A DNA stretch of 64,000 bases. It comes from Quillaja saponaria. Taxonomy: Eukaryota > Streptophyta > Magnoliopsida > Fabales > Quillajaceae. The translations under genes were made by a program, and so were the position numbers. A model generated the notes under the pieces. That model was given only the letters and a program-made list of their open reading frames with translations. It was not told the origin of the DNA and made no database searches. Below are positions 1 to 11,340 of the stretch, one piece after another; the stretch's first letter is position 1; each line of letters starts with the position of its first letter. The stretch lies in contig CM055608.1 in assembly GCA_029379385.1 (NCBI GenBank), forward strand, positions 32,719,048 through 32,783,047, read 5' to 3'.

Positions 1-47
1 AGAATATGAAATTAATAAAAATAATAATTGAAAATTGAAATATGAAA

Positions 48-356
48 TATGAAAAATTAGGTCAAACATTTATTTGAAAATTGAGACATGAAAGATTAGA
101 TCAAACATTTATATTTTCTTATTATAATTTAAAAAAAAAATCAATTAAATATGAAAAATTAGGTCAAACATTTATTTGAAAATTGAGACATGAAAGATTA
201 GATCAAACATTTATATTTTCTTATTATAATTTTAAAAAAAATAATCAATTAAATATGAAAAATTAGGTCAAACATTTATTTGAAAATTGAGACATGAAAG
301 ATTAGATCAAACATTTATATTTTCTTATTATAATTTTTAAAAAAAATAATCAATTG
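48..356. repeat. Three-copy ~103-bp tandem repeat
   Basis: Three head-to-tail copies begin near 48, 150 and 254, with periods of 102 and 104 bp. Each unit contains two related sub-units built around ATTAGGTCAAACATTTAT and ATTAGATCAAACATTTAT, so the array looks like an older ~50-bp duplication that was later amplified. The copies differ mainly in the length of the A-run before ATCAATTAAAT. There are no distinct spacers and no coding potential. It lies about 250 bp upstream of the CSD1 TATA box. Confidence 0.9.
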
Positions 357-609
357 AAACTGTGGCAGTGAGCCCTCAATTTGCTTTCCAAATCTGTAAG
401 TGGGCCAATGTGGGGCCCACGTTTGTTTTTGGGGAAGCCACATTTTATCAATTAAATTAAAAAGTTGAAATTTATGTGTCTACCTGCAAAGTTGAATTTA
501 CAGTTTCACTCACCCAAGCTGGGTAGGTGAGGTAGGGACTAGAAGGCCAATAGGCCACCACGGGCTCCTCATTATTTTGTCGTCCTCATCTCCTGGTCAC
601 AAACTTCTC

Positions 610-616
610 TATAAAA
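610..616 (+). promoter_or_regulatory. Probable TATA box of the CSD1 gene
   Basis: TATAAAA followed by more A residues lies about 75-80 bp upstream of the 5' half of the predicted miR398 site. A start of transcription near 640 would give a first exon of roughly 60 nt ending at 703. Placement is inferred from motif and spacing only. Confidence 0.55.
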
Positions 617-900
617 AAAGAGTCCAACCCATGAGTATCGGCACTTAATTCTACACACTTACATTTTTCATTTCTGATTCTTTTTCTTTAGGGGTGCTCT
701 GAGGTCAGCTTTCTCTTCTCCCTTCCCCTGATTTGATTGTTGGTAATATGATCAATATGATCTTCTTCTTGTTTTCCTTCTGGGTTTTGTTCCTTTGATC
801 TGATTGTGCCAAAATAAATGGCGGAAGCTCTTATAGGCTTCTATTGCTTAATTATAGTTTGGTTTCTTTGTTGATCTCGGTGATCTGATTTGCATGATAC

Positions 901-933
<33 letters not shown>
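901..933. repeat. T20A13 homopolymer pair
   Basis: Twenty T residues run directly into thirteen A residues inside the CSD1 leader intron. This simple-sequence tract can fold on itself and is prone to length change. Confidence 0.9.
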
Positions 934-1092
934 CATATACTTAGATTTTTTTTATTTTTTTTTCATTCACGACAATTCACAGGTAGCGTTATTGTAGTTT
1001 CTCCAGGTGAGTTAGTGATGACTGATGACTATAACTTTTGTACCTATGATAAAGTCTTCAGCTTGATTCATAAAAAATGGATTTCAGTTCCC

Positions 1093-1093
<1 letters not shown>

Positions 1094-1127
<34 letters not shown>
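1094..1127. repeat. C34 homopolymer
   Basis: An uninterrupted run of 34 C residues lies inside the CSD1 leader intron, just after CCT. Such a long poly-C tract is rare in an AT-rich plant intron and its exact length is a likely sequencing or polymerase-slippage artefact. Confidence 0.9.
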
Positions 1128-1131
<4 letters not shown>

Positions 1132-2020
1132 TGGATGCTATAAGAGTGAGGAATAAAATGTAAAAATGAAGAGGCTAACTTTTTTTAGCTTCATCTTATC
1201 GTGCCACTTAGTTCATTTTCAGATATTAGGCTTTTTTTATTTTTGGAAAGTATGGTATGGATGCAGTAACAGGAGGAGCCGATCTATAGGCTACCTTAAT
1301 AATCAATATGCCACTTTAAGCTTATGCATTTTGGGTGTTCGAGAAACAAACATAATTTAATTTACGTCAGTTACAAAGGTGTATGTTGGAGAGCTATGTT
1401 TCCAATTCACTTTTATGACTTGTTTCTCTTATTATATTTCTTACCTTTCCTCTGAACTCTGAATAAAACCGGGAGTTGTATTAAATTTAAAGTGTCTATG
1501 AGAAAGGTTAATTTATTCTGGAATTTATTTTTTAGGATATCTACACATGGGAGGAGTGGGTTGATGGTTAATTTCTTACCCAAGTTGCAGCGTGTTGCTA
1601 GGTTATGGATCTCATTGATAGAATAGCCACAGTGTCCTGTTGGGCCATTGGAGATTTTTCTTGTTGAGGTTCTCTTTAAATACTTTCACCATTGGCTAAA
1701 GACATTGGACCTGTTTTATCTATTTTGTTATTAGGATTTGAACAATCCATTTGGTTTGTTGAGATAAATGTGCTTGAAGATAATAAGGTACTGATTTTTT
1801 ATTTTGGTTCTATGCTAGTATAACAAGAAGTGTAACTGGCGTTACTCTAATTTTGATATATCTGGATCAATTTCATAATACCAATTTGATGATTGAAATC
1901 TTTTAAGAGTTCTTTTGGTCTATTTTAATTTTTACCTTCTTTCTGATTTTCATGGAACTCGTGTGTAAGTTGTCTTGTGTAAAAATCTAAATAGCTGTTT
2001 TGTCCAGATCACACACAACA

Positions 2021-4321
2021 ATGGTGAAGGGTGTTGCAGTTCTTAGCAGCAGTGCAGGTGTCGCAGGAACTATCTTCTTCAATCAGGAAGGAAATGGTAA
2101 GCTCAAATTCCATCCAATGTTCTTGATGTGTATATTTGTTGTTTAGCTGTTTAATTGAGGTATGTTTGCTATGAAATCTTCAGGTCCAACCACTGTAACT
2201 GGAAATCTTTCTGGCCTTAAGCCTGGGCTTCATGGCTTCCATGTACACGCCCTTGGGGACACCACAAATGGCTGCATGTCAACTGGTATTTTCAGTGACC
2301 ATACATAAAAACACCCAAACACATATAACTAGTGGTAATATTTTGAAGAGTTCGGTCAAAAGCAAAGATAAATTCATGACTTTGCTGCTCTGGTTTGTCT
2401 GGATTCTTAAAAATGTGAGGGAAAGGAAACAAGAAGGAAAATCTTGCGCAAGTTTTCTTTTTTAAGCTTTTTGTATTCTTTGCATTTTGTTGTTCTCCAA
2501 AGCCCAAACATAGGGATTGCATTTGAGAGTAACTAAGTTCCAAAATTTGAATTTCACTTCTTTAGTCCTTGATCTTTTTATTTCTTTTTTTACAGGTCCT
2601 CATTTTAATCCTGTTGGCAAAGAACATGGTGCTCCTGAGGATGAGAATCGTCATGCTGGTGATCTGGGCAACGTGAATGTTGGGGATGATGGTATGCATG
2701 TTGTTCTTCAAAGCCTCTGCTTATTTGGATCTCTTTGCTGTTGGTTTTTCTTTTTTATATTATTAGTATATTACTCCAAATAGTGTATATTGTTACTTAT
2801 AATAAAAAAAATTAGTGTATATGCTTTCATCTTTATTTTTATACCTAGTCCTTAACTTATTTCTATCTGTTTGTATGGTTCAGGAACTGTTTCCTTCACT
2901 ATCATTGACAATCAGGTTTGTAAACATCTTCTATGTTGCTTGTCTTGTTATTTATCAGTTGCATTTATATATAATGGTCCTACCATGTCAATGTCCGGTT
3001 TCTGAGTTGCTAACATGTTTGCAGATTCCTCTCACTGGACCAAATTCCATTATTGGAAGGGCTGTTGTGGTCCATGGAGATCCTGATGATCTTGGGAAAG
3101 GTAACCATTAATCTATTTCTGCATTGTTGCATGGATGACCATAGATGAGTAGGCTAAGCGATTATTGACTCAAGCTGTCTCACACTAGTAAGAGCATCAT
3201 GCACTTCTTCTATCTATGAAGGAAAAGGAAATGCTTTTAGGATTTTGTTCTGGGGTGGTGCTCTTGAAGTTGGAGCCCTAAAGCCGGCGTATTTATAGTT
3301 TGATGTCAATTGTCATGGGTCAATAGTTGTATGGGAAAGATAAGCAAGCCACAGGCTTCTTTTGGGAAGGGAAGCAAATCAATGCTCACATCCATCATAA
3401 AGCTGCTCTTATTTTGATATTCAAATGGATTTATTTTATTCATGAATGGATATTTTAAATTTTATTTTATTTTGCCTTTGAGAATTTTTAGGTGTTTACT
3501 GCTGCAACCTGCTGATCTCTAATTTTTTTGATTTCCACATTGGTTTCGACCATTTTGTCAATAAAGTCATAAACTAGCCCAGTCTTGGCATCTTGAGGGG
3601 ATTGACTCGGTTTTTGTTTCTACCACTCGCATCTTTGGTCTTCATACTTTGATTATCTTTGCAATGACTGGCATAAGCGGATCTTTTTTGTTTCAATTGA
3701 AGCCCCCAAGTCCCTCTTTACAAATATCACTTGATGTTTTCTGCAGATCTCCAATTTTTTGATTTCCACATGGGTTTCGACCTTATTGTATTAAGTCATA
3801 AACTAGCCCAGTCTTGGGATCTTGAAGGGATTGACTCGGTTTTTGTTTCTACCACTCGCATCTTTGGTCTTCATACTTTGATTATCTTTGCAATGACTGG
3901 CATAAGTGGATCTTTTTTGTTTCAATTGAAGCCCCCAAGTCCCTCTTCACAAATATCACTTGATGTTTTCAGCTGCAATTAATCCAATGTCAACTTTTCT
4001 TTTTTCCTCTAGGCGGACATGAGCTAAGCAAAACCACTGGAAATGCTGGTGGCAGAGTAGCTTGTGGTAAGTATAAATGGCCAAGGCACCATATCAAATT
4101 TCCTTCTTTGTAGTTAGTTTTTGAAAGTTGTGGCCATTTTGAGGGTATCATATATGTTTGGGGATGACTGTGTCCAAGCCCCAGTTCCATTCATGTCCGA
4201 AGTGTTCCTATCATGGACTCGTGATTATGATTTTTCATCTCATGTCATTCCACTTTTGTTTGCTACTTTGATGTTCTCATGTCCTCGCCATTTTGTAGGT
4301 ATTATCGGCTTGCAAGGATGA
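2021..4321 (+). CDS. CSD1: Cytosolic Cu/Zn superoxide dismutase, complete, 152 aa
   Basis: The enzyme converts superoxide to oxygen and hydrogen peroxide in the cytosol. Coding exons: 2021-2096, 2184-2285, 2596-2691, 2884-2915, 3025-3100, 4013-4066 and 4299-4321. Their 459 nt encode 152 residues plus stop. The protein begins [10 protein letters not shown] and has no transit peptide, which marks the cytosolic rather than the plastid form. Metal ligands are visible in GFHVHALGD, in GPHFNP and the following acidic zinc loop with NRHAGDLGN, and in [10 protein letters not shown]. The disulphide pair is Cys in NGCMSTG and Cys in RVACGIIGL, and the active-site Arg lies in GGRVACG. All splice sites are GT-AG. 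Expression is probably post-transcriptionally controlled by miR398 (leader site). The next gene converges on it from the other strand. Confidence 0.97.
3512..3976. repeat. 232-bp tandem duplication in CSD1 intron 5
   Basis: Two nearly identical copies lie head to tail, with homologous positions at 3514 and 3746 (period 232 bp). Both contain ACTCGGTTTTTGTTTCTACC and the same TTGAAGCCCCCAAGTCCCTC stretch, differing by scattered substitutions and small indels. The duplication lies wholly in the intron between exons 5 and 6 and leaves the splice sites intact. Confidence 0.93.
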
Positions 4322-5101
4322 ACTACTGTCAAGGACTGGGAAACATGCAGTAGAAGGCTTAAGAACTCGAATAAGTGTTGACCTTTGATTTCTTTTTGTT
4401 AGGTCTGTTTGTAATCTTATGTGCTTTGTTGCTGTATCTTGGCACTCTTGTCTAATCAAACCTTGTGCTTCAATTTCACGGTGGTCTTCTACCCCTCTAT
4501 GGTTTTTTTTTTTTTTTTTTTGGCAATAAGCTCAAGAAATGGGTCCGATTTATTTTGGTACCTAAGTTGGTAATTCCAATCATAAAGTATAATTCTGCCA
4601 TATAACATGTTGATTGTATTTCTCAGCGCTCAGTTCTCCATATTGTACATAAACCTTTGGGATGTTCACGACTCACATACAGAATAGGCAAATGGTGTTC
4701 CCGATTAAGATGTGTTTTAAGATTTTGGATTTTCTCCGTATGGCTCTCTATTTAGGAGCTCGGAAAATTCAACCATTTCGTCAATTGAAGTATATGAGCT
4801 ACGCCAGGATTTAACTGCATATAACTGTAAAATTTGACTGCAAAACTTAATCATCCAATTGAAATTAACCAGTCTTTACAATCCGGGGCAAACTTCTGAG
4901 GCCAATAGGTCAGAAATATATCCCTTTAGATACTCAGGTTTCAACATCGCAAATATTCATCTACACTCAAATAATAACCAGTGGTATAAGTGCCTTCTCA
5001 CAACCCAAAAAGCTTGTAAAAGCTAACTACATGATTTTTTCACAGATGCATTGCTCCAACTTCACACAATACATTTTACATCTTCTTGCTTGACGTTCTT
5101 C
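4322..5101. other. Intergenic: converging 3' ends of CSD1 and NHX
   Basis: This holds the 3' untranslated regions of two convergent genes. The CSD1 trailer probably ends before the T20 run at about 4502. The NHX trailer lies just below its stop at 5102. No further ORF with recognisable content is seen. Confidence 0.6.
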
Positions 5102-8100
5102 TCATTGCCACTGCTGGACACGTTCAGTTGGTGAGCCAGGAGCAACAGGAACAAAACCCCTGCCACCAAAAACTGGACGCATGAAGGCATCATCAAACTT
5201 ACGCCAGTATCGATGAACAGTGTGTGTTGGTGTTGCCAGTAGTGCACGTATGCTGCTTGGACGAGGAAAATCATGCCCATCAAGATCAGCTTCAGAATCC
5301 TGTGCAGCTCCAAGAAGTGGCACGGCTAATGACTTTGGAGTAGTTGGATCTGACAGTACCATGCTGGTTGAAGATTTTGTATGAGGTAACAATAACCTTA
5401 TAAGAGGCTTTGTCATCATACCAAACACCTGAAAGGTTGTTACAAAATGTCATTACCATCTCCAAGAGACTCGAAACAAATTAATATACCTAGCAAACAT
5501 AAATCTTAGTGATTACTAATTTGGTTTTGGACAAAATAAAGCAATTGAATTTGGGTAGTATCTTAGCAGCAAGATTTGAAAAGCTTTCTTCTCATTCACC
5601 GCAAAATTATCAGCTGATTATCAGGAAACTTATATATCCTTTTGATTATTAAGTGGCTGTATCAGGACATGTAATCTCAAATGGTCAGTCCATTACAGGG
5701 GACGGATCGACCATGCAGAGAGAATGGTAATAAAATCTATATGATTTGTCCAAACCCTGTCTCAGAATGTAACAGATAGCAAAACATGCGAAAAGAAGGG
5801 AGGGGGGAATTAGAAAATAGGCAGGTGACTTACCACTGTGCTGACAAGAACAACAGTAATGGTGCTGGTGATCATAATTGCATTTGCTCTCAATTGAGTA
5901 TGTCCTGACATAGTGAACTGCACATAAAAGAGTAAAGCTTTATCACATTAACTCCTATAGGCTTATCTCCCATGAAAATAAATTCAGTTCAGTTTTTACC
6001 TGATTATATGCAAGGGCCATGGAAACAGCACCTCGCATGAGACCAGCCCACCATATTATCACCTAACATAAGCAAACTTGTCAGAATTTGGTAAATGAAT
6101 GATGTTTTGCAAGAAAAGGAAAAAGAAAGAGAAATATGGAAGTTACAGAAATGTAAGACATACTTGCTGCCTGAAGGAGATTTTCCGGTCTGGATTTTTT
6201 TTAGTTAAGTTAGATAAAAAAGATAAAGGGAAAACAAAAGCTGCTCGTCCCACAAGAACTAGAGCCAACAATATTGAACTCACTGCAACTGATGTTCCAG
6301 GACTGTGGAAGAAAAATCATGATATGCAAATGTCAAGTGTGTTACAAAGAAGAGGGCTATAATATTCAATACATGATATACTCTACAACTTGTAAATGAC
6401 TAAATGCACTGACATGCAAGAATATAGAACATACCTATCGCTAACAAATCTCCACTTCTCAATGTCCAAGGCATCCATGCCAACATAAAGGAAGATAAAA
6501 ATCTCAGCAACAAATGACAAGGTTGCAAAGGCATGTCTGCAACAATTTTTCGGAAATACATAGCATTTAGCTATACAAAGAATTGACTAGTGTTTCTAAA
6601 TCGGGAATAAAAATCATATAGCTCAAGTTATTCTATTAAGAAAGGCATACTTGGTAGTGATTCTTGAACTCTCAGTGACATTATGCCAAGTGTAATGAGA
6701 CATCACAATTCCACAAAAAAATACAGTGAGAATGCCACTCAAATAGCTTAGCTGCAGAAATTTGTCAAAACTATTAGCATCTGGGCATATAGCTAACTTA
6801 GCCATCAAACAAGAAATATTTGAAGCACACGGGAAAAGGCTCATGAAGTTCTTTGAAATCTTACTTCAGCCAGCATATATGAAAGATATGCCATTAGCAT
6901 CATAAGAGCAACCTCACGATCTGTAGAGTGCCTGGAAATTGTTAGAAGTTCAGAATAATCTTGGTAAAGTATTCCAAATATTACTTCAAAACCAGGTCTT
7001 ATTTCATCCTCAAAATAAAAGTGCAACTAAGTAACACCTAATTAAGACATCAAGCCATTACACTTTTTTTAATCAAAGAAGAGGACCGGATCATAACAAT
7101 ACATGAAGTGAAATCAAATCACAAAGGATATATGACTAGAATTCACAAAGAAAATGGAATCTTATTAAGATTCCATTCCTCTCGTGGAAACTTAATATTA
7201 ATCAAAGAACTGGAGTTACACTGCCATAGTGAACAGATTAATTTGTGTTCACCATCCCATTCTAAGCAGAATAAGAAGGGCCATTGCCAGCCAGATTTAA
7301 CTTGTGCGTGTCAAAAATAGAAAAAGCTCATAAAAGAGGTTCGGCAACAAACTGGAGGAGCTGAATATGAAGCAAGCTAAATATCCATCAATAAAGACGG
7401 AATTCCAATCAACTCCATTTGAACTCTACCCTAGTGGTCAGGCAATTGCTTGATCATCATCAAATTGAACTAATATAGGAACTTTCCCAAGTTCCCAGTA
7501 GTACTCCAGCAATCTAGTTTCAATATGTAAACTGACTAGACAATTTAGAAAGTGAAATCTCATGATAATAATTAATGCACAGTGCATCATAAGAAAAGTT
7601 CAATTCTGGCGATAATATACCTGCCAATGTACAATTTTTTGATAATGTAAGCACTGATCAGCCCAGTCTGCAAGGTAACAAATATACGAATACTTAAGTG
7701 GAAGACCATGTGCAATACTAAGTTAAGTCTATACCTGGGAGTGTGTATGTGCCTCGTGTGTACAAGGGAGGGGGAGGGGGCAAAGAAAGGGCAACTTACG
7801 AAAACCCCTAGCAGTGTGCTTGTGAGAAACAAATACAAGAAGTTGCCAAAAAAATGCAAAGCAATCCGGGGATCAAGATGAGTCAGGTCAAAGCTCTGGA
7901 TTGCATTGAAAAGCACTACTGATGTGGCATCATTTACGACTCCCTCTCCAAATACAAGACTGTACAGTAAAGGTGTCTCATCCTGATTTAGCACCTGGAC
8001 CAGCATTTTAAATAATGTTGGTATTTAAGAATTCCAACCTTTAGATGTTTGGAACACTGCAATAGATCAATTAGTACCGTACCTGCAACGTGCATACAGA

Positions 8101-10173
8101 ATCCGTTGCAGCAAATATTGCGCCAATTGCTGAAAATATATGACAAAGAAGTGAGTGACAGACAGAAGCAGAAGTTGCCAAATAGATGAGAGTGACAGAG
8201 TTAGTACCCAGATAATCCCCCAATTCTAGCGAACCAATATTCATCCTTTTAAAAATCTGAGTAACACCTGAATCAATGCAGCACGATGTAAGTCAGAATC
8301 AGAAACTAAATTCATCTACAGTCACTCTGATCAGATAGACAGCTACTAAGTGTATCCGTCAATATCCTTCAACTGAGTATCTTTTATGTCTCCAACATTT
8401 TTCTGCTGTAATCTAACAAATCTAGCATAGTAATAACGGCATAAACTACCAAATTCATCTTTTTCTTTATGGCACACCATGTGCTTCTCAAGTAGAATAG
8501 CACATATCCATGGCAACGCACATAAAGAGGCCAGACATACCAAAAGTTATGATGCTACAGGATATTAGTGTACCAATAGCGCCAAACATCACGATTGTGA
8601 TGAAGTTCACAAAAAACTGCTTCTTTTTCACCTGAAACCTGGCAGAAATAATGAAGATTAAATTCTTAAAATAGAATAATGAATCCACCATTAAATTATG
8701 ATATTGAAGGTTAGAAAGAAGTTTAAATCAAGAATAACAGAAATTTCCACATGTATAAAAAAAAAATTATTGTGAAACTATTGTCACAAAAAAAAAGATT
8801 CGCTCTCTTATTATAAACAAATCGGCCACATTCCTAAATCTAAATATTTGGTCACTAGTCACCCAATAACAGAATAGCGTAAAGGATATGAAAGAATCTC
8901 AGGCCCTACTAAACTTCTGTAGTTACTTCACACAAACCTGAGAATCAAGACTCCTCACTTGCATGATGCAGACACTTGTAAGCAAGTAAAGTGCAGAACC
9001 GGATACATTTCATATGGCAAAAATCTATGAATCTATTATTCTCCTGAACTTTCTCTCCAATATTTTGTGTAACATTACTTATACCACGTTCTAAGAATGA
9101 ATGACAACTGTGGATCATAAATGAAGCAAAAGGACACCCCTCTTGGAAACCAAATCATCACTAACTTGCATTATTTGCAAAATATGCCGCAGTTTCCATT
9201 TAAATCTAATATGCTGAAGTTGGCTGAACAAATTCAAAATTCCTAGAGTTCCAGCCATGCCAATCAGTAACATTAAAATGAATTGACTCCTTCATTTTGA
9301 TTATGGATGTGGTATAAGTGGAAGTGGAACCAGTTAGATCATATTATACTTAGGCCTCCTCATATACCTTCTGCACCCAACCTATATCCTATTAGGAGTC
9401 TAAACCTATAAGTTCCTGATTCTAATAAAATATATAACTTTGTGCTTTTGAATGAAAGTAGGAATGCACAAGGGCCAAAGTGTAAGTGCAATCCTATTGG
9501 GAAAAAAGTGTTGTAAAATAAGATAGCATTCCTATATTAAATATCAATAGCAAATATCAACATGGTATTTATAAGGCTTAGCAAAACAAGAGTAATGATG
9601 AATACTATAACCAACATTAACCATGATATGTACTTTGTAATGTGTTAAGTCATAAAAAGAATCATTTTTCACCAGAAATTCTGTGAAACTTAACTGAAAC
9701 CATTACCAAATTCAAATTACATAATGATCACAACAGAATGAAGAAAACTGTTTGAACAACATGAAAGATGGTACAAAAAATTTACCCGGCATTGAATATA
9801 ATAGGTGGCAGAAGGTATATAAAGAAAAGATCTTCACTGAAGACTAGAAGATGAGAGCTTTTACCCCCACTGATCAGCAAAATAATTACACCAGTAGAGA
9901 GACCCTGACACCAACCGATATAAAATTGATGAGAAATCCAACAGGTGCGAGCACAGCTTCGTCTCATTAGCAACAAATCAAGGGAAGAATGAAACTTACA
10001 ATCACAAGGGCAGTGATAGACTCATTCACCCACCGATTCTCCTCAAGAAGATGACCTAATACTATACAAGCACAAAGGAGTGCCACAAATAGGTTCATAG
10101 AAACTATTGAGGCATGATCCGAAGTGGATAGCATTTGTAATCTTGAGAATGCAGTACTTAATTCAGAAGCCAT
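5102..10173 (-). CDS. NHX1: Vacuolar Na+,K+/H+ antiporter, NHX1/NHX2 type, complete, 540 aa
   Basis: A CPA1 antiporter that moves Na+ or K+ into the vacuole in exchange for protons (salt tolerance, K+ and pH homeostasis). Exons in transcript order: 10000-10173, 9786-9904, 8541-8638, 8208-8267, 8083-8129, 7800-7994, 7621-7667, 6865-6931, 6651-6751, 6435-6536, 6164-6302, 6000-6062, 5834-5917, 5102-5428. They total 1623 nt, and Arabidopsis NHX1 is 538 aa. Visible marks are LFFIYLLPPI (residues 84-93, amiloride-binding motif), AATDSVCTLQ, GVVNDATSVV with the conserved Asn-Asp, HSTDREVAL, and the tail FMRPVFGGRGFVP. About a dozen hydrophobic helices precede a hydrophilic C-tail. The start is the ATG at 10171-10173 (MASELSTAF); the in-frame codon nine bases upstream is GTG and was not used. 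NHX1 versus NHX2 cannot be resolved; the vacuolar class is clear. Confidence 0.95.
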
Positions 10174-11340
10174 TTTATCCACCTCTAAATATTAATGCAC
10201 AACCACTTGATGCTAATAAATTAAACAGCCACTGACAATAAGGGCCCCTAATCACTCTAACACCCTGAATCTTCAGAATCTATGTCTCCGAGCTGTCCAT
10301 CCCAAGTTGGATATACAAACCAGACAAAATCTGCATAGAAGTAACATGTTAAGATTGTGATTAGCGAAGCCAACAATAAGCTACCTCAATATAACTCAAA
10401 CTAGAATGTAGAACCCCAAAATTCTTTGAAGCAACTCTAGGAATCACCTGGAACCCACTTTTTAATACGTAACAATGTGAAAACAAAAACAATTCAAATG
10501 CAAAAGCACGCATGCACTATGCACATCCGTGTGAGTATGCAAAAGAAATCCAACTGAGAGGGCTTTTATAGGGAAAACAATAAAGCTCCAGAAAACTGTA
10601 TTTTAGACATGAGAATTACATAATGCAACAATCAGTAAATTAAATAAGGGAAATTGAATTTATAGTTTGTTTGAAGTTCATCCTTACACTTATGGAAAAC
10701 GTTCAAACAGAACCCATCACAAGTACGTTTGTTGCTCTTTCTAATTTCTATTCTTTTCGCTTGGTATCTAAGCAAGTAAAAGAAAAAAAGCGTTTTGACC
10801 CAATAATTTACTTACACATCAACAAAATATAAACAAAGTGCTCACCAAAGCGCTTGGAAGTGGCACGCATAAGAAAGACAATCAACTCAAGCTTCAAAAT
10901 TCTTTGCTATATCTGGAAAGTTCTGAGCATAGCATATACAAAGAATTCGAACAGAGAAAGCTAAAAGGAACAATCTCTTGTTCGAATTCCAGTAAAATTG
11001 GAAGATCTTCAGCTACCCAGTTGGAAGAAATGCACGAAATGGAAGAGGAAATAAGCAGAACTGTATGGATACAACAAAAAGAAGTTAATGCTACGAAATT
11101 TTCCGAGGAGACAAACAGAGCGAAAAATAATGGAAACTAAAGGGTTAATAGGAAGAAAAATTTGACTTTTGAAGAAAGATAGAAGAGAAAAGAGAGGCTT
11201 ACCGATGAAAGCTCTGGATATTTAGAGAATAATAGAAGAAAATAGTTGAGAGACAGAGGAAGAGAGAGAAACGTGTAGTGCGGTGTAACAGAGACAAGAC
11301 AAAGAATGGAGAGAGAGAGGAAAGCCCCATAAATAGGTCG
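10174..11340 (-). other. NHX 5' leader with intron, and promoter
   Basis: On the minus strand an acceptor ATTTAG precedes the start codon (intron edge at 10185) and a donor CATCG/GTAAGCC lies at 11202. This predicts a ~1-kb leader intron 10185-11202 and a leader exon from 11203 to about 11300. A TATA-like TATTTATG sits near 11327-11336. The plus-strand reading frame at 10838-11140 lies in this intron and has no recognised content. Confidence 0.5.

Larger units (their letters stand above)
704..2007 (+). other. Intron in the CSD1 5' leader
   Basis: A 1304-bp intron is predicted between the short leader exon (about 640-703) and the exon carrying the start codon at 2021. The acceptor TTTTGTCCAG ends at 2007. 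The preferred donor is GTCAGC at 704, because it rebuilds the miR398 site. A second usable donor, GTAATA, lies at 743. The intron contains a T20A13 run, a C34 run and no credible ORF. Confidence 0.6.
689..2013 (+). promoter_or_regulatory. miR398 target site assembled by splicing (689-703 joined to 2008-2013)
   Basis: Cytosolic CSD1 mRNAs of plants are known miR398 targets in the 5' leader. In genomic DNA the match stops at 703 (AGGGGTGCTCTGAG). If the leader intron 704-2007 (GTCAGC...TCCAG) is removed, the next six bases ATCACA at 2008-2013 complete a 21-nt site. It pairs with canonical miR398 at 17 positions, plus one G:U wobble and three mismatches. Positions 9-11, around the cleavage point, are all paired. 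The mismatch at miRNA position 5 also occurs in the Arabidopsis CSD1 site as I remember it. The pairing is read by hand; the junction itself is inferred. Confidence 0.7.

Noticed and set aside
48..356. CRISPR-like array
   Set aside because: Units are head-to-tail with no unique spacers, the setting is a plant genome, and no cas genes exist.
10171..10182. Upstream in-frame start for the NHX protein (reading MDKM...)
   Set aside because: The codon at 10180-10182 is GTG on the minus strand. The first ATG is at 10171-10173 and suits the family.
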